Shown here: positions 1 through 5,443 of the stretch, one piece after another
How positions within the stretch are numbered: position 1 is the first letter of the stretch
Layout: each line of letters starts with the position of its first letter
Origin: Candidatus Desantisbacteria bacterium CG1_02_49_89
Lineage (GTDB): Bacteria > Desantisbacteria > UBA1551
Assembly: GCA_001871075.1 (NCBI GenBank)
Contig: MNUP01000043.1
Span: forward strand, 1 to 10,419
DNA length: 10,419 nt
Reading direction: 5' to 3'
Notes under the pieces: model-generated
Told to the model about the DNA's origin: nothing
What the model saw: the letters and a program-made list of their open reading frames with translations, nothing else
Databases searched by the model: none
Position numbers and translations under genes: made by a program

Positions 1-50
1 ATTATGCATATTTATATATTATATATATCATATACAATAAACAGGTCAGA

Positions 51-68
51 CATCTAGCATCCAGCATC
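51..68 (+). repeat. CATCYAG heptamer tandem repeat, left part (continues at 234-247)
   Basis: The spacing of CATC is 7 bases: CATCTAG, CATCCAG, CATC. The array resumes after the inserted palindromic element as CATCCAG CATCAAT at 234-247. If 69-232 is removed, keeping one TA, the array closes into a continuous run of five heptamers (the last degenerate). The 15-base string CTAGCATCCAGCATC is found at 54-68 and 230-244. I read this as the array already being tandem rather than as a long target duplication. No function is evident. Confidence 0.7.
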
Positions 69-232
69 TAGTGTGGTGTCACATAAATCCCTTGACATTT
101 GATTCTGCTTTGAGTTGTCATTGCGAGCGACCAAAGGGAGCGTGGCAATCTCGATTTTTAGGTCGAGATTGCTTCGTCGTTAACACTCCTCGCAAAGCCC
201 AAATGTAAAGATCTGTTAGAGACACCACACTA
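69..232. mobile_element. MITE-like palindromic element with 12-bp terminal inverted repeats at a TA site
   Basis: TAGTGTGGTGTC at 69-80 is the exact reverse complement of GACACCACACTA at 221-232. The similarity continues inward: both arms carry an ACATTTG block at the same distance from the terminus (left 95-101, right 201-207 as the complement). The outermost bases are TA on both sides, so the mobile unit is probably 71-230 (160 bp) with a TA target duplication, as in IS630/Tc1-mariner elements and their non-autonomous derivatives. It has no coding capacity. It lies inside a heptamer repeat upstream of ychF. No transposase is present in the window, so the family assignment is an inference from the TA and the terminal repeats. 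Confidence 0.65.
121..195. repeat. Long hairpin core of the MITE-like element
   Basis: GCAATCTCGA (145-154) pairs perfectly with TCGAGATTGC (163-172) around an 8-base loop. Further out, TTGCGAG (121-127) pairs with CTCGCAA (189-195). The wording, with CATTGCGAG leading into GGCAATCTCG, resembles an abundant dispersed repeat I know from many environmental bacterial genomes. Transcribed, it would fold into an extended hairpin. It lacks a U tract, so I do not call it a terminator. Confidence 0.65.
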
Positions 233-261
233 GCATCCAGCATCAATATTTCCGTCTTTAT

Positions 262-285
262 GGCGGGCATGCGATCCTGCCCGCC
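262..285. repeat. GC-rich hairpin upstream of ychF
   Basis: GGCGGGCA (262-269) and TGCCCGCC (278-285) form a perfect 8-bp stem with an 8-base loop, 25 bases upstream of the ychF ribosome-binding site. The complement contains GGCGGGCAGG, which recurs at 4447-4456 in the dnaB-PHP spacer, so this is probably a dispersed palindrome. No run of T follows it, which argues against an intrinsic terminator. Confidence 0.6.
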
Positions 286-310
286 GGCTCTTTGGATTGA
301 CATTTTGTTT

Positions 311-316
311 GGGAGG
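311..316 (+). promoter_or_regulatory. Ribosome-binding site that fixes the ychF TTG start
   Basis: GGGAGG lies 4 bases before TTG at 321. Starting there gives an N-terminus of MGLICGIVGLPNVGKS, which matches the family start (MGFKCGIVGLPNVGKS in E. coli). The in-frame TTG at 297 would add eight residues and has no such site. Confidence 0.8.
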
Positions 317-320
317 ACGA

Positions 321-1355
321 TTGGGACTTATTTGTGGAATCGTGGGCCTGCCCAATGTGGGCAAGTCCACGCTGTTCAATGCTCTCACAAGAGCGAAAGC
401 CGCAATTGCCAACTACCCCTTCACGACTATCGAGCCGAACGTCGGGGTGGTAGAGGTCCCGGATGAGAGACTCCAGGTTCTCGCCAGAATAATCAAGCCC
501 AAAAAGTTAACACCTACCACTATCAAGTTCCTTGACATTGCAGGACTCGTCAGGAACGCCCACAAAGGTGAGGGGCTTGGAAACCAGTTCCTATCTCATA
601 TCCGCGATGTGGACCTGATCGTTGAGGTTGTTCGTTCGTTTGAGGATTCGGGCGTTATTCACGTAAGCGGCGCAGTGGACCCGGCAAGGGACATAGACGT
701 TATTAACCTTGAGCTTGCTTTTGCCGACCTCGATTATCTTTCCAAGCAGATCAACAACAAGAGAAAGAATGTTTCAGCTGACAAGAAAGATCTGCCAATA
801 CTGGAAAAGATAAGGGACGGGATAGACAGCGGCAAGCCCGTGATGCGCGCCGACCTCAGCGCGGGTGAGCTTGAACTTATGCTGCCCCACCCCATCCTCA
901 CGCTGAAACCGATACTGTACCTGCTGAATACGATCGAAGAGAAAATGCCCGATGAGCTCATCAGGTTCGCGCCGCTCCTCATAAACGCGAAGCTGGAGCT
1001 TGAGCTCGCTGACCTGCCGGAAGCCGAGAGGAAGGAATTCCAGCCCGAGGGCTGCGGCCTTGGCCGGTTGATAAGGGCCTGTTACGGAATGTTGGGGCTT
1101 ATGACGTTCTTTACCGTAAAGGGAGACGAAACCCGCGCCTGGACAATAGCTAAAGGGACAAAGGCGCCGCAGGCGGCAGGCAAGGTGCATTCAGACATGG
1201 AGCGGGGGTTCATCTGCGCGGAGACGATCGCGGTCAGAGAGCTGGAAAAACTGAATTCGATAACCGAAGCAAGGGAAAAAGGAATGCTGCGCACAGAGGG
1301 GCGCGAATACGAGGTGCAGGACGGGGACGTGATCCAGTTCCGCTTTAATGTCTAA
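321..1355 (+). CDS. ychF: Redox-regulated ribosome-binding ATPase YchF (Obg-related, OLA1 family)
   Basis: The 344-residue product is slightly shorter than E. coli YchF (363). The N-terminal nucleotide-binding motif is GLPNVGKS at residues 9-16. DIAGL at 72-76 is the switch II motif, with a hydrophobic residue where classical GTPases have the catalytic Gln. NTIE at 203-206 matches the NxxE version of the G4 motif that gives this family ATP preference. A helical insertion lies at about residues 130-190. The C-terminal TGS domain begins near the LMTFFTVKGDE segment and ends in GDVIQFRFNV. The family binds the ribosome and 70S-associated factors in the cytosol and is linked to stress responses. 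The start is the TTG after GGGAGG. The gene is separated from rpsF by 128 bases of repeats and may be transcribed independently. Confidence 0.96.
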   Translation: MGLICGIVGLPNVGKSTLFNALTRAKAAIANYPFTTIEPNVGVVEVPDERLQVLARIIKPKKLTPTTIKFLDIAGLVRNAHKGEGLGNQFLSHIRDVDLIVEVVRSFEDSGVIHVSGAVDPARDIDVINLELAFADLDYLSKQINNKRKNVSADKKDLPILEKIRDGIDSGKPVMRADLSAGELELMLPHPILTLKPILYLLNTIEEKMPDELIRFAPLLINAKLELELADLPEAERKEFQPEGCGLGRLIRACYGMLGLMTFFTVKGDETRAWTIAKGTKAPQAAGKVHSDMERGFICAETIAVRELEKLNSITEAREKGMLRTEGREYEVQDGDVIQFRFNV

Positions 1356-1362
1356 TTTAACC

Positions 1363-1441
1363 GTCGAGCGTCGTAAGTCGAGAGTCGTTCGTTAACTTAT
1401 TAATTCATCAAACGTAAGACGTACGACGTATGACGTACGAC
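1363..1441. repeat. Convergent heptamer arrays (GTCGNNN and ACGTANG) between ychF and rpsF
   Basis: GTCG recurs every 7 bases at 1363, 1370, 1377 and 1384. On the other side of an AT-rich spacer, ACGTAAG, ACGTACG, ACGTATG and ACGTACG follow one another from 1412. The reverse complement of the right arm aligns with the left arm over about 28 positions, with roughly two thirds identical. The whole is therefore an imperfect palindrome made of heptamer tandem repeats. No promoter or S6:S18 leader structure could be recognised with confidence in the rest of this spacer. Confidence 0.6.
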
Positions 1442-1483
1442 AAATAAACACCGAAATCAAAAAGAAATAAGGAGGAAGATATA

Positions 1484-1894
1484 ATGGTAAAACAGTACGA
1501 GTGTATCACGGTGATCGATCCGGCAGTGACGGACGCCCAGAAAGCCGAACTCATCCAGAAGGTCAAGGGCATTATGTCAAATACGAAAGGGGATGTTGAG
1601 AAGGTGGAGGACTGGGGCAGGCGCGAGCTCGCTTACAAGATCAAAGGAAAGAGCCAGGGACTGTATATCTGGTTTATCCTTAGGGGAGAAGCCGGGTTTA
1701 TACCGGAGCTTGAAGCAGCTTTCAAGCTCGATGAAAGGGTTCTTCGGCACCTTATACTCATCCGGCAGAAACCGGATGTTATCAAGGCAAAGCCCGGGAA
1801 GCCGGGGACAGAAGAGAAACCGGAAGAGAGCAGCAAGCCGGCAGAAGAACCGCCGGCAGGACAAACCGAGCCAGGCGTGCAGGAACCCCAATAG
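1484..1894 (+). CDS. rpsF: 30S ribosomal protein S6
   Basis: S6 is a small-subunit platform protein that binds 16S rRNA as a heterodimer with S18. The 136-residue product begins MVKQYECITVIDPAVTDAQK. Core signatures include the WGRRELAYKIKGKSQGLYIW segment and the LDERVLRHLILIR segment, which together span the usual ferredoxin-like fold of about 95 residues. Residues from about 104 on form a low-complexity Pro/Glu/Lys tail, longer than the core needs but common in S6. The ATG is preceded by TAAGGAGG at 8 bases. S18 and L9 follow in the normal order, but no ssb lies between rpsF and rpsR. Confidence 0.97.
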   Translation: MVKQYECITVIDPAVTDAQKAELIQKVKGIMSNTKGDVEKVEDWGRRELAYKIKGKSQGLYIWFILRGEAGFIPELEAAFKLDERVLRHLILIRQKPDVIKAKPGKPGTEEKPEESSKPAEEPPAGQTEPGVQEPQ

Positions 1895-1899
1895 AAACT

Positions 1900-2034
1900 G
1901 ATTACACAGATTATTAGATGCTGATTACACCGATTACAAGATTTTAAAATTCAATATTTTTAAACGTTTTCAAAAAGGTAGTGTGACCACCTATTTTAAT
2001 CTGTGTAATCATCTTTTTGAAATCGGTGTAATCA
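1900..2034. repeat. GATTAC nonamer inverted array 1, at the position where ssb usually lies
   Basis: The left arm has GATTACACAGATTA (1900-1913) and TGATTACACCGATT (1922-1935). The right arm has TAATCTGTGTAATC (1997-2010) and AATCGGTGTAATCA (2021-2034). Each left unit is the exact 14-base reverse complement of one right unit, but the order is A, B then A', B'. The pairs interleave and cannot both form one simple nested hairpin. Between the arms, AGGT(A)GT and AC(C)ACCT near 1976-1992 can form a small imperfect hairpin. The array fills most of the 170-base gap between rpsF and rpsR. Confidence 0.8.
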
Positions 2035-2064
2035 TATACTAAACAAAAAAGGAGGATGTAAATA

Positions 2065-2328
2065 GTGCGAGACAGCAAAGGACAGGAGAGAAGACCGGGT
2101 GGTCCAAGGAAAAGGATGAGGTTTGCGCCCAAGAAATGCAAGTTCTGCATGGACAAGATCCCGTATATCGATTACAAGGACATAGCTCTGCTGAGAAGGT
2201 TCATAACACCTTCAGGCAAAATATTGGGCAGCCGTATTACCGGGAACTGTTCAAGGCACCAATCATACCTTACCCGCGCGATCAAAAGGGCAAGGTATCT
2301 TGCGCTGATCCCGTTCATCGCCATCTAA
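2065..2328 (+). CDS. rpsR: 30S ribosomal protein S18, zinc-binding (C+) type
   Basis: The 87-residue product carries the S18 core: [19 protein letters not shown], then [10 protein letters not shown], then [16 protein letters not shown]. Cys25, Cys28, Cys62 and His65 (CxxC followed by CxxH) are the four ligands of the zinc-binding form of S18. S18 pairs with S6 on the 30S platform. The start is GTG at 2065, 9 bases after GGAGG; the ATG at 2056 is followed at once by a stop, so it cannot be used. Repeat arrays flank the gene on both sides, in contrast to the tight packing usual in this operon. Confidence 0.97.
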   Translation: MRDSKGQERRPGGPRKRMRFAPKKCKFCMDKIPYIDYKDIALLRRFITPSGKILGSRITGNCSRHQSYLTRAIKRARYLALIPFIAI

Positions 2329-2332
2329 ATAC

Positions 2333-2456
2333 GATTACGGTGATTCTGTAAAGATGATTACAGTGATTTTTTAATAACGATTACGGTGTAGAAGCAGTAA
2401 CACTGTAATCAGCAGTTAATAATCACCGTAATCATTAGTTGATAATCACTGTAATC
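2333..2456. repeat. GATTACRGTGATT inverted array 2, between rpsR and rplI
   Basis: There are three forward units after the rpsR stop: GATTACGGTGATT (2333-2345), GATTACAGTGATT (2356-2368) and GATTACGGTG (2379-2388). Three reverse units follow before the rplI ribosome-binding site: CACTGTAATC (2401-2410), AATCACCGTAATC (2421-2433) and AATCACTGTAATC (2444-2456). Both the G and the A variants occur in each arm, so several alternative stems are possible. The array begins 5 bases after the stop codon and ends 15 bases before the rplI start. Confidence 0.85.
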
Positions 2457-2471
2457 CAGAGGGAAATAAAC

Positions 2472-2915
2472 ATGAAAGTGATACTGAGAAAAGATGTTGA
2501 GAAGCTGGGGAAAGCAAGAGACCTTTTGGATGTATCCGAAGGACATGCCCGCAACTACCTCCTTCCGAAGAACCTTGCTTACATTGCCACTCCGGGGAAC
2601 ATAAAGAAACTGGAGGACGAGAAGCACAGGGAGGAAACCGCGAAGGAAAGGGAGCTGCAGGCGGTGCACGACCTTAAAACGAAAATGGAGGGTGTATCCT
2701 GCACCGTTGTAAGGAAAAGCGAGCAGGAGAACCGCCTTTACGGCTCGGTCCTTGCCCCTGACATCGCGGAAGCGCTTGTCGCAAAGGGCTTCGAGGTTGA
2801 TAAGAAACAGGTCGAGCTTATAGAGCCTATAAGGGAATTCGGGATATACACTGTGCCGGTGCGTCTGGGGCCGGATATTGTGGCCCAGGTAAAGGTGTGG
2901 GTCGTTAAGGAATAA
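2472..2915 (+). CDS. rplI: 50S ribosomal protein L9
   Basis: The 147-residue product is close to the 149 of E. coli L9. The N-terminal rRNA-binding domain starts MKVILRKDVEKLGKARDLL and includes GHARNYLLPKNLAYIAT, the L9 signature. A charged connecting helix follows (about residues 42-75), then the C-terminal domain with ENRLYGSV and EFGIYTVPVRL. L9 sits at the base of the L1 stalk and affects frame maintenance and fidelity. I chose ATG 2472 because the family starts there and AGAGGG precedes it. An upstream in-frame start at 2439 would translate the last units of the repeat array and is unlikely. Confidence 0.96.
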   Translation: MKVILRKDVEKLGKARDLLDVSEGHARNYLLPKNLAYIATPGNIKKLEDEKHREETAKERELQAVHDLKTKMEGVSCTVVRKSEQENRLYGSVLAPDIAEALVAKGFEVDKKQVELIEPIREFGIYTVPVRLGPDIVAQVKVWVVKE

Positions 2916-2921
2916 AAACTT

Positions 2922-3030
2922 GATTACGGTGATTTCAAATAAGATTACGGTGATTATTCGAAGATTAACAGATTCTGATTAAGAATTATTTTAAATAATC
3001 ACTGTAATCTCGGTTATAATCACTGTAATC
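2922..3030. repeat. GATTACRGTGATT inverted array 3, between rplI and dnaB
   Basis: Forward units are GATTACGGTGATT at 2922-2934 and 2943-2955, with a degenerate GATTAACAGATT after them at 2963. Reverse units are AATCACTGTAATC at 2997-3009 and 3018-3030. Here the forward units are the G variant and the reverse units the A variant, so forward and reverse pair with one mismatch or a G-T wobble. Placement repeats the rule seen in arrays 1 and 2: forward just after a stop, reverse just before the next start. Confidence 0.82.
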
Positions 3031-3056
3031 ATAGCGGAACGAAGTGGAGCGAAAAA

Positions 3057-4382
3057 ATGGCTGAAAAGATACCGCCGCAGAACCTGGAGGCTGAGATTTC
3101 AGTGCTGGGCGCGATGATGCTTGAGAAGGAAGCGATACCCAAGGTTGTGGAGTTCCTCATGGGGGACGATTTCTATAAGAACGCGCACAAGGAAATATTC
3201 AAGTCTATGATCTCGCTGTTTGACAGGGGCGAGCCGGTTGACCTCGTGACGCTTGCCAACGAACTCAAAAAGGGCGGGGACCTTGAAAGGATAGGGGGCG
3301 CCACGTACCTGACGTCCCTGCTTGACAGCGTGCCCACTGCCGCGAACGTGGAATACTATGCCAAGATCGTGAAGGACAAGTCCCTGCTGCGCGCCGTCAT
3401 CGACGTCTCTTCCCAGATAGTGCAGATGGGTTTCGCGGACGGGGATGCGAAGCAGACAATTGACAAGGCGCAGTCAATGCTTTTCAATGTGGCAACCGAA
3501 AAAGGTTCCAGGGGCTTTGTGCCGATGAGTAAGCTGGTTAAGGACAGTTTTGAATACATCGAAAGCCTTTCGAACAAGAAAGTATACGTTACCGGAGTCG
3601 CGACAGGATTCGTTGAATTCGATAAAATGACCAACGGGCTGCAGCCCTCAGACCTGATAATCATAGCAGGCCGTCCCGGAATGGGAAAATCCGCTTTCTG
3701 CCTTAATCTTGCCGCGCACGCCTCCATAGAGCAAAAATTGCCCGTCGCCGTGTTCAGCCTTGAAATGAGCAGCGACCAGGTCGTGCAGAGGATGCTTTTT
3801 TCCGAGGCAAGGGTGGCGGGGAAAAAACTTAAGGACGGATATGGAAGCTCGGAGGACTGGCCCAAGCTGACAAAAGCAGCCGGGCGGCTTTCTGAAGCGT
3901 CCATCTACATTGACGACAGCCCTGGCCTCAACGTGCTTGATGTGCGTTCCAGAGCAAGGCGCCTCCAGGCGGAATACGGCATAAAACTCCTGATAATAGA
4001 TTACCTTCAGCTTATGACGAGCTACGAAAAAATGGAATCACGCCAGCAGGAGGTTGCCACGATCTCCCGTTCTTTAAAAGGACTTGCCAAGGAGTTGAGG
4101 ATACCCGTGATCGCAGTGTCCCAGCTGAACCGCGCGCCCGAAGCAAGGAAGGAAGGCGCCAAGCCCAGGCTTGCGGACCTGCGGGAGTCCGGCGCTATCG
4201 AGCAGGACGCGGACGTGGTTGCATTCGTATACAGGGAGGAATACTACGATCGGGACAAAGAGGACCTGAAAGGGAAGGCTCTGCTTATCCTTGAGAAGCA
4301 AAGGAACGGGCCGACCGGCGAGGTTGATCTTATCTGGATAAGCGATTACACGAAGTTTGAAAACCCCGCCACCAGAGTTTAG
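3057..4382 (+). CDS. dnaB: Replicative DNA helicase DnaB
   Basis: DnaB is the hexameric 5'-3' helicase at the replication fork, loaded at the origin and interacting with primase. The 441-residue product opens MAEKIPPQNLEAEISVLGAM, typical of the DnaB N-terminal collar domain. After the linker the RecA-like motor has Walker A GRPGMGKS at 205-212, EMSSDQVVQRM, and Walker B IIDYLQL with Asp315. Also present are VISQLNRAPE-like sensor residues (AVSQLNRAPEARK), LRESGAIEQDADVV and the closing EKQRNGPTGEVDL strand with its arginine finger region. Length is normal for the family and no intein interrupts it. GGAG lies 7 bases before the ATG. Linkage rplI-dnaB is widely conserved. Confidence 0.97.
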   Translation: MAEKIPPQNLEAEISVLGAMMLEKEAIPKVVEFLMGDDFYKNAHKEIFKSMISLFDRGEPVDLVTLANELKKGGDLERIGGATYLTSLLDSVPTAANVEYYAKIVKDKSLLRAVIDVSSQIVQMGFADGDAKQTIDKAQSMLFNVATEKGSRGFVPMSKLVKDSFEYIESLSNKKVYVTGVATGFVEFDKMTNGLQPSDLIIIAGRPGMGKSAFCLNLAAHASIEQKLPVAVFSLEMSSDQVVQRMLFSEARVAGKKLKDGYGSSEDWPKLTKAAGRLSEASIYIDDSPGLNVLDVRSRARRLQAEYGIKLLIIDYLQLMTSYEKMESRQQEVATISRSLKGLAKELRIPVIAVSQLNRAPEARKEGAKPRLADLRESGAIEQDADVVAFVYREEYYDRDKEDLKGKALLILEKQRNGPTGEVDLIWISDYTKFENPATRV

Positions 4383-4383
4383 G

Positions 4384-4412
4384 GTTAAAAGTTAAAGGTT
4401 GAAAGTTAAAAG
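4384..4412. repeat. GTTAAAR heptamer tandem repeat
   Basis: GTTAAAA, GTTAAAG, GTTGAAA and GTTAAAA follow one another without gaps from 4384, giving a strict 7-base period just after the dnaB stop codon. It is an AT-rich simple array with no hairpin partner nearby. Confidence 0.7.
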
Positions 4413-4417
4413 ATTAC

Positions 4418-4482
4418 CACGAAAGCCACACCTACGCCAAGGCTTCGGCGGGCAGGCACGAAAGTGCCACGAAAACACGAAA
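4418..4482. repeat. CACGAAA cluster with a nested GC palindrome
   Basis: CACGAAA occurs four times (4418, 4457, 4468, 4476). Between the first and second copies lies a GC-rich palindromic insert at about 4431-4456, with CGCC pairing to GGCG and ending GGCGGGCAGG. That last 10-mer occurs in the opposite orientation at 276-285. The arrangement suggests one repeat type inserted into another. There is no T run after the stem, so it is not a convincing terminator. Confidence 0.55.
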
Positions 4483-4504
4483 TTCTCTTATTTTGCTGAT
4501 GATA

Positions 4505-4525
4505 AATGACGATTGACTAATGACT
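4505..4525. repeat. RATTGAC-like heptamer tandem repeat
   Basis: AAATGAC, GATTGAC and TAATGAC are consecutive heptamers, with TGAC recurring every 7 bases. They lie 52 bases upstream of the PHP-domain gene start. A single reverse unit of the nonamer family, AATCACCGTAATC, follows at 4556-4568, directly upstream of that start. Confidence 0.55.
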
Positions 4526-4555
4526 GCTTTAAAAACACCGGAATCATATTTAAAA

Positions 4556-4568
4556 AATCACCGTAATC
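4556..4568 (-). repeat. Solitary AATCACCGTAATC unit before the PHP gene
   Basis: This is an exact copy of the reverse units at 2421-2433. It ends 8 bases before ATG 4577, repeating the rule that reverse-orientation units precede starts. No forward partner follows the dnaB stop codon; that place is taken by the GTTAAAR array. Confidence 0.75.
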
Positions 4569-4576
4569 GGGACGTA

Positions 4577-5443
4577 ATGAAGAAAGTTGACCTGCACGTC
4601 CATACTAATAAGAGCGACGGAACCTTTTCTCCGGAAGAGGCTGTGGACTACGCCTGCACCCTGGGGCTTTCCGCGATCGCCATAACCGACCACGACACGG
4701 TGCTGGGGATCCAGCCCGCGATGGTGCGCGGCGATAAATACGGCATAGAGATCATACCCGGCATAGAGATAAGCGCCGAATGGGTGGAGAACGGGGTGGA
4801 ACTCGAAGTCCACATGCTGGGGTATTTTATAGATCACCGCAATTCAGGTTTCCAGAAAAGGCTGTACGAACTCTCAAACCTGCGGATGAAGCGCGCGGAG
4901 ATAATACTCGGAAAGCTCAGGGGACACAACATAAAGATCGATATGGATGAACTGAAGGAATTCCTGCAGCCGTCTGAATCAGGCACCCCCTGGGTCGGAA
5001 GGCTGCACATAGCGCAGGCAATGGTAAAGAAAGGCTGCGTGAAATCAATAAACAGGGCGTTTGACCAGTACATAGGGAACGGCAAATGCTGCTACGTGCC
5101 GAAACACCAGCTCACCCCGGAAGGCGCGGTCCAGATGATAAAGGAAATGAAGGGCCTTGCGGTCATAGCCCACCCCGGCCTGCTGAACCAGGAATTTTCC
5201 GCTTCGCTTATAAGGCGCCTTGTAAAGAACGGCCTTGACGGCATAGAGATATATTACCCGGAACACAGCCCGACCACTATAAGGAACATGGAAATGCTCG
5301 CTGCGGAAAACAGCATCCTCGCAACCGGCGGCACTGACTGCCACGGTTTCGCGAAAGGGAACATACTGATGGGAACCCTTGATGTTCCCTACGAACTGCT
5401 TGAGAAAATGAAAGAAAGACACTCTCGCGCACAGGGAGGATGA
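4577..5443 (+). CDS. PHP-domain phosphoesterase (TrpH/YciV-like, 3',5'-nucleoside bisphosphate phosphatase or RNase AM type)
   Basis: The 288-residue product is a PHP metal-dependent phosphoesterase. Metal-ligand motifs are in the expected order: HVH at residues 7-9, TDHD at 37-40, Glu64 in PGIEIS, His199 in IAHPG and the DCH triad at 254-256. Length and motif spacing fit the TrpH/YciV group, whose characterised members remove 3'-phosphates from pAp-like bisphosphates or trim RNA 5' ends. The exact substrate cannot be read from sequence. I prefer ATG 4577 (MKKVDLHVHT) over the in-frame ATG 4520, whose extension would translate the repeat at 4556-4568. The SD is weak. The stop codon abuts the ATG of the next gene, and the run GGGAGG near its end serves that gene, suggesting translational coupling. 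Confidence 0.88.
   Translation: MKKVDLHVHTNKSDGTFSPEEAVDYACTLGLSAIAITDHDTVLGIQPAMVRGDKYGIEIIPGIEISAEWVENGVELEVHMLGYFIDHRNSGFQKRLYELSNLRMKRAEIILGKLRGHNIKIDMDELKEFLQPSESGTPWVGRLHIAQAMVKKGCVKSINRAFDQYIGNGKCCYVPKHQLTPEGAVQMIKEMKGLAVIAHPGLLNQEFSASLIRRLVKNGLDGIEIYYPEHSPTTIRNMEMLAAENSILATGGTDCHGFAKGNILMGTLDVPYELLEKMKERHSRAQGG

Noticed and set aside
1-45. AT-rich stretch with TACAAT (33-38) as an ancestral ychF promoter
   Set aside because: There is no recognisable -35 box and the local sequence is almost pure A/T, so a -10-like hexamer is expected by chance.
92-120. TTGACA in the left arm of the MITE-like element as a -35 box for ychF
   Set aside because: No acceptable -10 box lies 16-18 bases downstream, and part of the block is mirrored in the right arm, so it is better explained by the inverted repeat.
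297-320. Upstream TTG start for ychF at 297, adding eight residues
   Set aside because: The TTG at 321 has GGGAGG at the right distance and gives the conserved family N-terminus; the 297 start has no ribosome-binding site.
774-1190. Long antisense frames inside ychF, dnaB and the secreted gene
   Set aside because: They lie opposite clear genes, have no ribosome-binding sites and no family resemblance, and are expected from codon bias.
1356-1483. S6:S18-binding autoregulatory leader before rpsF
   Set aside because: A CCG occurs at 1451-1453, but I could not draw the stem and bulge that define this leader, and the spacer is dominated by heptamer repeats.
2439-2471. N-terminally extended L9 starting at 2439
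   Set aside because: The extension would translate the last repeat unit; the conserved L9 N-terminus MKVILR starts at 2472.
1900-3030. CRISPR array made of the GATTAC repeats
   Set aside because: Units are about 13 bases, occur in both orientations, are interrupted by genes, and have no spacers of uniform length.
4520-4576. PHP gene start at ATG 4520
   Set aside because: The extra 19 residues are encoded by spacer repeats and the PHP fold begins immediately at MKKVDLHVHT.
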